Assembly (NCBI GenBank): GCA_902728285.1
Contig: CACVBU010000948.1
Coordinates: 201,190-265,189 of the forward strand
Direction of reading: 5' to 3'
From: Clytia hemisphaerica
Taxonomy: Eukaryota > Cnidaria > Hydrozoa > Leptothecata > Clytiidae
Length of the DNA: 64,000 nucleotides
Part shown: piece after piece, positions 22,401 through 34,400 of the stretch
How the letters are laid out: each line of letters starts with the position of its first letter
How positions within the stretch are numbered: the stretch's first letter is position 1
Program-made: the position numbers and the translations under genes
Notes under the pieces: generated by a model
What the model saw: only the letters and a program-made list of their open reading frames with translations
Databases searched by the model: none
Told to the model about the DNA's origin: nothing

Positions 22401-25400
22401 CTTTCTACGTGGGTAAGACCAAAAGACATGTCGCCACCAGATACAAAGAACATTGTAACCCCGAGAAACCCTCCGCGGTTACAACTCACATAATGACTGA
22501 AAATCATGATTTTTCCATAGATAATATGAAAGTTTTACATAATAGTAATTATCGGATCGATGAAGAGCTTTATATAAAAGAAACGCTGATCATAAGGGAC
22601 CTCAAACCGGACTTGAATGAGCATGTCTCTTCATTCCCCCTTGAGCTCTTTTAGGATGTATGCGTTCCTTTGTGAAATTTAACAACTTGTAATTACCTGG
22701 TAGTAATTTTTTAATTTTGTGATTTTTTGAATGTTGTAAATTGAAATTCGTTTTGATTTTTTTTTTACTATACTTGTGATCATGGTGCAAAGAAGACACC
22801 GAAACGTCAAACATGAATAAAATTAAATTTTTAGTTTTCACTTTTTTTATCAAATTTATCTGGCCCAGCAAGAAATTTTTAGAGTCTTACGGATACTAAG
22901 ATACGTGCCAAATTTCGTTATAAGATATACAATGGTTCGAAAGTTATTTAAGAATTCCGTAGATTAGTAATTTGCGGTATTTTTGTAATCAGTACGGCAC
23001 TAAATGCTTTATTGGCCGTAATTACGGTTTACGTAGGTATCATATTCCCAAATTTGGCATGTAGCAGCATTGATCCATTATGAAGACATGTGTGAATTTT
23101 GTTATTATTTGCACTGTTTTTGGGGAATGACACGTTTATGCACTCGTTCTAAGCCAATCAGATTGCTCATATTTTTTGCACCATACGATAATTCTAAAAA
23201 GAAGACACTTAGTTGAGATTTCTATGCATTTACAATGATTTTTAATTCGCGCATCTTTTTTAGCCCCATTAATTTTCGGGCACTCGGCTACACTTAACTG
23301 GGACTAATGTTTATTTCATGTTGATGGAAAGATAGCAACAAGGGCTAATAAAAGTCAACGAACGGACTAACGTAAAAATGAGTTTTAAAAGAAATCTAAG
23401 AAGGCAGGAATGACCGAATGTAAATATGATATAGCGCTTAAAAGGACATAAAAGTAGTAAAATGTAAACATTGCGTGAACCACGTGTGATTAAAGAGAAC
23501 AATTAAAATCACGTGTCCAAAGCAAACTTGTTAAACGATTGAAACAATCAAAATCAGCCATATTTATTTGTCTCGATTTTTTATTTTGACATATTTTGTT
23601 TTGATTTTGTATCCCGCTGCATACGGTTTGTTTACAAATTTCGTCAGTACGTTTATGTCCCTTTAATGCCAGATTTGGGCAAATTGAAAAAAACGCCATC
23701 AGTGTTTTAAACTCGTTTCCACTACACTATGAATATATCAGGCCTTTCTGATATCTGATATTCCCATGGCGGATTGGCGGCCGCCCACGCTAAAGCTCTA
23801 AAGGAGCGGAGCAATTTCCCATCGGAGAGAAATGATAGTCGGCTTTTGATGTGCCGCACCCCCAGTCGGGGTCAACAGCCTTTGCGCGTAAACCTATAAA
23901 TATTTCGGTTGGACCCGCCAATCCCCGATAACGAGGGCTGGGTTACCAGACCTCCCGCTGCAAAATTCTTGACGTATGTAAACCTTCCAAATGTTGAAAA
24001 TTTTCCCGACCTTTCAGAGCTTTAGCGTGTCGGATGAAAATTTCACCATCTGGGTGCCAGATAAGCCTTTCTTTCGATTTCAATAGAATCATGAAATGCT
24101 AATATATTTAATGAAGCAAGTGTTGATTATCCCAGTGATAAGAATATAGAAGTTAATCGAATTTAGTACTTAAAACTTATTTCCTTTCAAAACAGAAAAG
24201 GAGGGGAAACAGTTTTCACCATGAAGTCAAGAATTGCAATAATTGTGCTCTTGCTTACAATTACCACGACTCATTTTAACCAGTTCATTATTGTAGCGGC
24301 GCAAGATAACTATCCAATGCCGCTTTCGTCAGAGCCTGATGTAATTATACGTAATAATTGTATGACGACGCAGGTATACAAGACAGAACCAATTTTTATT
24401 GGGAACGACTGCTTCTTTATTGAGTACATTGAAGAGATATACATTTGTTGATCGTACTACGGGCACTTCAAGAAGGCAAAAAGAGCGATACTCAAAGAAC
24501 AAGAGAAGAACTTTAAAGAATATTTATTTATTTGTGTTGTATTTTCTTTCTATGAGCAAATAAATTTCTTTAAATCGACTGCACTTATAGAGTATTTTCA
24601 CGCTTTCCAACATGTTCCAACGGTGGTGACTTAAGCTCCGGATTATCAAATTTAACATGCAGTGAACATTTAGCATGCAGTGAACAGTGGCAAGAGAAAT
24701 ATTAGACACGGGCTAATAATAACTTACTTTCAATTCTTTGTATATAAGAGCTATTTCATAAGAACAATTTCAGAACAAAACTGAATATTGAAGGAAGGGT
24801 TAGATTCTATGCAAGTTAAGGGAAAGTGTCTCAATTTTGTTATTTTCTTAGGATAAGAACAGTCGAGCTTTAAAAAGAAAACTGCTTCTTATAAAAAAAA
24901 AGTGTAATTCATCGCTTTGGTAACAGGTATTAGCACATGTATCTACAATCGTGGCTATAACCTGATATCCGGTTACCTTTTACCACCCGCAAGTCCCACC
25001 TCTTTCCCTAAAATGATGTTGAAGTTGACGAATTTTTGCACAGTGTTCCTTCCATCAACATTGATATTGGGGGGGGGGGTGTTTCCAGGATTATAGTTTG
25101 ACCACTTAAATACCTCCAGAACTAAGAGTTATCAGGAACTAAGAGAATAATATCGTTGGAAAGAGGGTTTAAATGTTTGAAGAATCGGCTGAATTCAAGC
25201 ACAGTGTCCAGTAAAGAAATATTAAAACTAAATTACACTTTTTTTGTTTTGTAGGAACAATTTTATAAGAACTATGAGGCTCAAAATCGCTAAAAAGTAA
25301 GAACATTCTAAGAACAATGCTAAGCTTGGAATTACTTATTTCCAAGCAAAGTAATAAAATTATATTTTATTATAAATTCTAATTCAAGGACATTTTTGTC

Positions 25401-28400
25401 CAAAAAACACCATTAAAAAAGGAAAAACCTTTTTTAAAGCCTGAAATAGCACACATTTGGGGGAATAAACAGAGCAACTTAAATTTGGCGGGAATTTAAT
25501 TTGGCGGATGACGGAAAAAATTAAATTTGGCGGGAACTTAAAATTTGGAGGATTTGGACCAAATCCGCCAAACTTTCTTCCCACCAAAATTTCTTCCTTT
25601 AATGTACTTCGATTTCACCCCATAAATAAGAACAGGTTAAGAACAATTTACTGTTTCCTACATGTTAAAGTGTATTCACTTTTCATATAAAAAATACGGT
25701 TTTGTCTTCTTTCCTTTTATTTTAATGTTCTATTTAATTTCTTTTTATTACTTTAATGGGATAAACTTTCGCGGGGATTAAATTTCGTGGATTTCGCGGA
25801 TTTGGGTGTCATCCGCGAAAATCCGCGAAATTAAGTCCCAATTGAAATTTGGAAGGGCCTCATCCGCGAAATATTTCTAAATAAAACTCAAAATATGTCA
25901 GATAAATACTATTTGAATGGTTACTGGCATCAAAGAAGCGCTAATGATGTTTATTTCAACAACCAACATGCATGATTTGGCAGTAAAAGCCACAAAATCG
26001 TGAAAATATTGCCACCAAATAGTGCTAACCGCTAACTAGTGCTAACTAATATTTGAATTTCGCGGATAGGCCCAACCGCGAAATTTAATCCCCGCGAAAG
26101 TTTATCCCATTAAAGTATTCTACTACCCAGACGATGCTTGTAGACCCAGGATGAGAAATTTCTAATTTCGCTCATTAATTAAATAGGTATTTCCTTCAGG
26201 TTTTGCAATGAAAATCACTTTGATAAGACCAGGCGGTAAACCAGAAACATCAGAATAGTGGGGCTGCGTAACAAAATAATCGAGTTTGCGACCGTAGTCA
26301 AGGGCCACCCCCGCCCCCTGATATGGCTATCCACCCGAAGGCCCCCACTCTTTTCCTTGGATTGCTCCACTTATTCTTGATCTCTCTCTCTTTAGCATTA
26401 AGCAAAGAGATACCAAGTACACACCCCATTTCGATTCTTTTGTTTTCAAGTCAGAAAATTCAGTGAGGATGGGAAAAATAGCAGTTTTGCAGTGAGGATT
26501 GGTTTATTTGATTATTTTCAGCGGAGGCAAAAATGAGAGGATAGTTTTCTACCGGGGACGATATTTTGGACAATTTTTCCAGTGGGAAGAACAGAGGTTC
26601 CAGTGGGTCTTTGAGAAGGGGTGTCTGCTCAAAAATCTTTTGGTGGTTCCATTGTTATTTGCTTGGAACACTCAACTCTCCTGTCTAGTGAAGACATTTG
26701 CTCGTACAATTTGGAAATATTTCACTCGTTCCGGATTTTCCGTATATTTTCCGTATATTGTCGTAAAGTATTTCTCATATTGTACTCGGGGTGTACTCGC
26801 AACTGTCCGATAACTATTACGTATTTTTTTACTATCGCCATTTCCTAAATTTTTATTCTTAATATTACGAAATTAAACATACATAGGTTTGAACATTATA
26901 TTTGAATAACACACATCCATATTCGTCCGTACTAACTTCACTCGTTCTTATGTCCTCATGGCCCATGCATTCTCCAAAATTTCTAAAAGGCCTAGTTCAA
27001 ATTTTATATCGGTAGTGATTGTCGGTATGTTTGTCGTTGTTCTGGTGTTTCCGACTATAGTGGTGTCCGTCGCTGTGACGAACGTCGTCGGATTTTGCAT
27101 GGTCTCTTCTGTTGATTTTGTTGGTTGTTGTTGTGTTGTTGGTATTACGACCGTTGTTGGGTTTTGAGTGGAATCGTCTGTTGTGTCTTTGTTTTCAATT
27201 TTTACGAGGAAAAGAAAATGGCAAAAAAAATTGACAAAAATTGTTGAGGCGATGCAGTTGTTTTCGGCGGGAGAAAATGAAAAGTATTTTGAGCAGCCGA
27301 TGGCATTGTCCTCACCAGTTATTAGCCGCCAGGCCCAATGTCAAATATTACTTGACATCGGCATGGAAAGGGCTAGGTAGCTTGTTGGTGGTTGTGCTAT
27401 CGCTATCGTCGGGGTTTGGCTAACCTCTTTGGTTGTCTTTGTGGGTAGAAGGGTTGTTGGTTGTTGTATTGGCGGCTTAACAGTTTCTGTTATTGCCGTT
27501 GGTGTTTCAGAGTTGTTTTGATCACTTCAGTTGTAGTAGCGAGATTATGTATCTGGAATTCTCTATGGCTACGGCTAAAGCGGCGAGGGAAATGACGAGT
27601 AAGGCAAGTAATGGCGGGTGAAAGCAAGTTCGATATTTGACGTACGGCATTATGTCGACTTTGCTTATACGGTGTTTTGGTGTTTTTCCCGTACAGAGCA
27701 AAGTAGACAACGCAGGACAACGATATGTCGCCTTTGGTGCCGACCCGCATGGGCAGCCCCGCAACCGTAGCCGTAGAATATCTCCGATACATAATCTCGC
27801 TAGTGTGTTGTTTTATAAGGCGGCTCTTTAACTGGGACCACCAGCAGGCCTCGCTTAAGTTATTTGATTACATAATCAGTAGAAACACAGTCCTGGCGGA
27901 ACAACGGTAAGGTGAGCAGGGTGAAGGCTCAAAATGAGATAAGAAAAAATCTCATTTGCTCAAAAGTGGGGAGGCTGAAGTCTCAATGTAATTTTATTTT
28001 CTGGAAAACTTTGTATTGCCCTCTATCACACTTTTTGTTACTGGATGCTAATATTAGAGAATTAAAATTAAGTGAGCCAAATGTGTCTTAAACCAGAGCG
28101 AATATAAGTCTTAATTACTGCCAAATAGCATGCACAGTAACTAATATCATGAAGGTAATAAAGATGGAGAGTCAATGCCTTTTGTTCTATTCTGATTTAT
28201 CATCGGAAGCAAACAGCTGTTTGGTTGCTTTGGGAATAAGATGATTAATTTTGGGTATACTCGTAGGAAATATTTAAGATGAATGAAAAGACATTACATT
28301 TTTAACAAGTATATTGAAATATAATAGCCTAGTCATGAAAAATTGAAAAAAACTTCACATAATAAGCACAATTCTCCATACTTCTAGGGGGAGCTGCCCA

Positions 28401-31400
28401 TAAAGCCATCGATAGATTTAAAAAAGAATTACGTGTTACGATTAGGAACCTTGTATCGATCATTTTGTCAGAGTATGAAAACCGCTGCCCACCTAGACGT
28501 GAAGATTTTAAGATAAGAAACTTTCAATGATAATGTGATGCAACTCTCAATGTTAACAAAATGCCAACCCAAAAATGTGTCCTTATGAAATTAATATACT
28601 CTTTTAGTCCTACATCAGTTGAAACTATTTCGAATCGCATTTTAACAAGGATTTTCGGCAAAATTAAGTTTTTCAAAATCAACAAAACAGTCTCTTTCTG
28701 TTCTTATAAATTAATAAATTGATGTTTTTTGCTTCCAATGATGGTACATCAAAGAAAAGCCGATTTGAATAGATTTAAAAAAGATTTCAACAACCATTTA
28801 GATCATCACCAAGACGTTTTCTCTCCATCTATTTCTTTAATACCTTCATGCTAATATATTGTGATTTTGTGATTTTGAAAATCCGTTAACAATTATGAAT
28901 TTTGAAATGATTTTATTAATCTGTTTAAAATTCCTTCTGCTTATCCCAGCTGAAAAATCGGGGATCCTCTAGGTTGATACCGACAAACCCCTCCTTGGTA
29001 AAATGGTTAAATTTATCCTTTATATTGCTTAAACCTAGCCCCATAGACGGATTATTTGATACCCCTGACAATGTGTCCTTTACTCTCATTATAAAGAGGT
29101 ATTACTTAGTCCATATTCTTAGTAGGTATATCGGCTAAGTCGAAAGTAAAACTTAATACGATTAAGATGCAGAATATTTATTCGTTCAACAAAATTAAAT
29201 ATCAATACTATATTCCGTCAACGTCTGGTAAGCACATTTTCGACTCTGTTCATCATTTTCGATAGGTCTATTCTTGTCCGTTATTGTCGTTGTCTTGGAG
29301 AAAGGCAATAATGATGTCATTACCAAGAAACACCATACCACACAAACTTTAGAAAATGCTTTCATCTTTCATCAGTGTTTATGCTCTTTTTCACAAATTT
29401 AGCGAATAAGCTTAGTGACCTTAATATCTATGTGCAACTCGTTTTGATCCTTTTGGCAGGTGTCCCAATTTTTCTTTACTCGAAAAGTTGAGTTATGTTA
29501 TTACTGTTGATAATTTCTCTTTAAATTAGCCTCTAATTTTGATATTGATGGTGATACGGTCCTTAAGCTCGAACGATTTCGCTGGTCTGAAATTATCAAC
29601 AACAATAAAGAGAAATAGGAACAGAAGAGAACAATAATGGAACTTCCGCCTTGAATAAAGGCGTGGTTTTAGGAACCGTTTTTAAGATATCATTGTGACT
29701 TTTTCAATTTTGATGATAATGTCCACTGCCACCACCATCAATTACAACAAGGTCTTATGACTTGTAATGTAGGTAGTTCTGATCTGTTTTATTAAAATAA
29801 GATGTTTTCATGTAGTTTTCACTAAATTACAAGCAATGTTTTAATCTCTGGGTGCCAAGTGAGCCCGTCCCCACAACCGAAACCAAAAATAAAATCTGAA
29901 ATGGACATTTCCATAGAAACCATTTTGTTGAGATAAGATAACCAACAGTTCTCATAGCCCAAACTATCATTTTAAGATGCAGACTTTTTAATAGGCCATT
30001 TCACAGTCGCAAAGCGTAATGGGTAATCAGAACCACTGCGCGCTAATGACGACTTACTATTGGTCCAAAGATTTTAAAAACTTTGAAGATTATTGCGTCT
30101 CGCCAACAGAAAGCCGTTATGGAGGCGCAATCAGTCCTGATTACCCATGATTCATTTCGACTGTGAAATGGCCTCTAGAGATTGCTAAAAAGATGTCAAT
30201 TTTTCAGATACAAAAGACTTATTTCGTAATTCAGTCTTTTTGGCACGGGTCGTAAAAAAGTCGCGGTATTTTACCAACCACCTAACTCGATAAAAATAAC
30301 TCGATATTTTAAGAACAGTCAGCTCAAGAGGATGTGGTATTTTTGGTACGGACAAATAAAAAGTCGCAGTCGATGAAAAATTAAAGTATTCTTAGGTTAG
30401 GATCCCAACACTACCTAAAATTAACATGAAATACATTACATATTATTCTCAATTTTTCGGCTAATTTAATCATGAATCTTGTAAAGTACAGTGGTTGATC
30501 CTCAGAATGCAGTTTCGACGTAAATCGTTGATTACAGGTCGCAAAAAAGTGTTAGAAGGATACTTATTATTTAATGAGTTAAAAAAATGCTATATTTTCT
30601 CGAGAATTAATATAAATCTTGTCAAAATTTGCCCTTTTTTTAGGAATTTGAAGAGCGATACTTTTTGACTAAGTTTGACGATGGGGCGCGTGATTAGAGC
30701 AGGTTATGTTGTAAATATAAAATCACGTTGTATAGGAAGTTTCATATTTATATAAGGAATTCGGAAGAAATCATTCGAAACATATCAGTATTTTGGTATT
30801 TGATCCAGAGCCGGTGAATTAACAATAGAATTTTGGGGGCAGTAGATTTTACAAAATTGACGTCAAAAAGATAAACTCGAAAGACAGAAACTTTGATTTT
30901 CAATCATTATGATATCTGAATATATATTTTTACACAGTGCAATCAAATAAACTTACTAAATTAACAAAACAAAAAAATTCACGACATTCACGGGACTATC
31001 AAAGTTCAATCGCCATTCTTATAAAAAAGCGTGTATTTGATTGTATTTGACTTAAGTTTTTAAGTTCTGTATACCAAAATACCTACATTATACAGACATT
31101 ATATTCGAACTCAACACAGCCATATTCTGTACAAACTTCACTCGTTCTTGTTTCCTCGCTGCCTTCACATCCTCCAAACATTCTGTGAACAGGTGTCATC
31201 GAGGCGATGGTAGTGGGGATGGTCGTTATTGTGTTTGTAGTGTGAGTGTTGTGTTGTGAGCTAGCCGCTGTTGTTTGGGTTGTTGAAGCTGAGGGATGTG
31301 TTGTCTTTGGAGACTTTGAAGAGAAATCTGTTGTTCTCATCTTCGGGTTTTCTTGGATGGTTTCAGTTGTCTTGGTGGTTGTAATCGATTGATGAGTGCT

Positions 31401-34400
31401 TGTCGAGTGTTTCCTTGTAGACATCACGGGTACCGTCGCCGTCGGCAATGTATTTTCCGTTGCCGGTAATGTTATCATTACTGTCGGCCTTTGTCGCATG
31501 CGCCATGCCTTGAAGCGTGACCACTTGCTTTTACCGAAGCCCTCGGTTGGTGTTGTTATTATCATCATAATAAAAATGCATTTCCATATTTTCGCTTTCT
31601 CCATCATATTGTTTTTTGCAGATTTCACCGTTTTCTTCGTACGATGTTCATCAGAGAATTCATTGACATCGAATAAAGTTGAAGTTTGATTTTCACGTCA
31701 TGACACTTATATATTTAGTGTTATCACACTTGGATTTTACCAAACGCTAATATAGAAAATTCGATACATTTAAATGATGAATTAGAATTTCCTGAATCCT
31801 TATGTCGCTTAATACAGACCAAATATACTCTAGGCGTATTAATTTTTGCGAAGTTGAAAAAAATCGCGAAATTTACGACATTTACTTTCGCGAATTAAAT
31901 GAAAAGGAATTTTTCGCGGGCATAAATATTTGCCGCGAAGCAGGTATATTTTTAGTAGAAAATTTGAGTTTTCGGTCCATGAAACCAGTGTTTTGATCGT
32001 TTAAATGTACTGAACCATAACTTTTACACTAAAGTTTATCCTTGATTTCATCAAAGAGGAAAATTTGAGTAAATTTTCTTTTCAGATTATTTTTCGCAAG
32101 CATAAACTTTCGCGAATTGCCATAACAAGAATTTTCGAATTTTGCGAAAAAGGCTAAAATTCGTGAAAATCGCGAAAGCTTCTGCTCGCGAAAGTGAGCC
32201 ATTGCTGCTGAATAGCGTTACAGGTTGTTGAAATAATAAACCTCGTCTAGCGAAGACTTTGAGCAAAACGGGCGCGACTGAAGAACTTCAGGTTACTCTT
32301 ATTGAAATGTCTCTTCCCACCCAAACAAATTTCCTGATTTTATGGTATGGTTATTAGTATGATTCAGAGCTTATTCAAAAATCAGGCACTCTAAAAATTG
32401 ATAAACCCCAATGCACATAATTGACCAAGTTCACTTTTATTTACTAAAATCTTAGGCTGGGATTGTTCTTAACTTGTTATTAGGTTATTGTAAAAATTGA
32501 TCCTGTGTCTTGCTCTTATTAAATTTGTCTTGCAAAGAAAGCAAAGCGTATAAATATGCAAAAAAATGTGTTTAGGAGGCCTCCTGTAATGCCCAGTTTG
32601 AGTTAGAAATCGTCATTTTTGGTCTAACTCGTAAAAATTGGATTGGGATTCATGGTAAAGCAAAAAAAAAAATCAAAAGTGAGTCTTTCCAGCGAGACTT
32701 TAAGCTAAGTTTTTGGACCATTTTTGGTCTACCAGTGATCCAAGAACCTCCAAACTTGGCCCTGCTTTACTTGATTCTGTCCTCCAGCGAATTAATTTGA
32801 AGTTTTACCACTGGGAATCTTTCTATCACTCAGGCAGGTCCTGACTGCTTTAATTCCTCTAACCTACCCCCCCCCCTCTAACCTACCCCTACCACCGCCT
32901 AATCCGCTCTTCCCGCGGCAAGAAAGAGGATACTCTAAGCTATCCAACGAACCATAAAACGAGCTTCTAACTACTTCTAGATCCGGAGATATAAGGCTTT
33001 AAAGTTTGAACTAGCGATTTTCTTTTAAAAAATGACCGTGGCACTTAAAGGGTTAAAAGAAGAATCAGTATTTTTTGTCTGTATAAATCTTTCGTTTCTC
33101 AAATAACTCCACCGATGTAAAGAACACACTTTTGATGTTTGAGGAATCGATACAAGTTGACAACCAGGGAGTCGACCATACCTGGACGTCAAATCAATGA
33201 TAGCCCTTTTGGAGTGATATCGATTTGGTCCATTTTCAAAAGATCTTTCGAACATCTTCTTATTTTCGGTGATGGTTTTTGTTTTGGAGAATGGCAACAG
33301 TGTCGCGCTAACGAGCCAGAAAAATAGCACGCAAAATATTTTCATCTTTCGCCAGGCTAAGGTGGATTCTCTCCTCTCTTGCTCACAAAATATAGCGAAC
33401 GAGTTTCTTGGACATTATGACTGTACCACGATTTCTTTCCATCTTTCTTTGAAAGTGTGACAATTTTAGCAGGTGCTTGAAATTTTCTATATTGGCAAGG
33501 TTCATTTATTTGTCAATTGTTAGAAGTAACCAACAGTTTATTAAATATTGAAAATGTAATTTTTGTGATTTTTAACCCTTAACCCTAACCCTCTAACTTT
33601 GTTCCAAAAAATACACAGTATTCCTCCTGTTTGTTTCTTAGTAGTCCGTTTGGTTGACGGTGCAACCTTTTCTGAGAAACTTGAAAATATAAACAAATAG
33701 AAAAAACTTTTCAGGAAGATTATTTATTTTCAAGAGTTCGACAATATATCTGTCTTTATTCTGGCTTTCCTCCTTTTTTGAAAGACTGGAGACGTCAAGA
33801 ATGGTATAGTTTGACTAGAATTTAGGTGAGAATTCGACCCGCACCAGTAATCCCTCACAAGGTAGTCAAAAAGCAATGTGAAAACCGGCAACAGATGACA
33901 TGACGTCACAAAACGACATGACAAACCTCATCGTCGGGGGAATCCCTTGGGAGCAGTTGGGTGTGTTTTTCATTACCTTAAGGTGAGAGTCACATGAAGT
34001 TTTGAGATTTGGTGAAAAAATTATCGATTTCGAGATTTTGCGCGTTTTATGACCCTATACCCTTTCTGAACACACTCTGAAAATTTTAAGGCCGTAACAT
34101 TTATATTTCCTGAGATATAAGGTTTTTTCTAGACCCTGATCTAAAATATTTTCCTTAGCAACGAAAAATCATACCCGTTGCTAGGGCCCGATTTCTTAAT
34201 GGTTGATCTAAACATAGGATCGTGACATACCAAACGAAAGATCTTTTTACGCCCTTTTCGGGCGTCTAAATCAATACCGCCTTTTTTCGCGGGATTTCCT
34301 AATATGACCTAATCAAAGATGGTAACCAAAGAAATGATAACATGCGGCTAAATCCTGACAATGCGGATCTGTTTTTCCACTTCCTATCTCTCGATCTCCT

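Larger units (their letters stand above)
22224..22880 (+). mobile_element. 5'-truncated Penelope-like retroelement, 9-10 bp target duplication
   Basis: A 657-bp insert flanked by TAGAGTCTTA (22214-22223 and 22880-22889). It splits the foldback element, whose sequence resumes in register afterwards. It encodes a GIY-YIG endonuclease domain with stop at 22654, followed by a 3' tail with a hammerhead-like motif. The reverse transcriptase part is missing. Confidence 0.8.
20725..23101. mobile_element. Composite foldback element with 522-bp direct repeats
   Basis: The outer arms 20831-21170 and about 22885-23101 are inverted copies (for example CAAATTTGGGAATATGA-type and ATTGATCCATTATGAAGACA words). 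The interior has two direct copies with period 522 bp (ACCTTACGTGTTCACACGAA at 21181 and 21703). Each copy contains paired ATTCCGTAGATTAGTAATTT words and TTACGTTTTTCTTACGTA. A Penelope fragment is inserted at 22224-22880. The small open frames at 20981-21175 (-) and 21535-21753 (+) are inverted copies of one repeat, not genes. Confidence 0.75.

Noticed and set aside
26958..27167. Plus-strand Val-rich open frame
   Set aside because: It is the antisense of the Thr-rich linker of the broken family member on the minus strand.
27490..27910. Overlapping open frames on both strands
   Set aside because: They are created by the inverted ends of the MITE at 27537-27802.
33572..33597. Telomere or interstitial telomeric array
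   Set aside because: Only about three imperfect CCCTAA units; too short to carry meaning.
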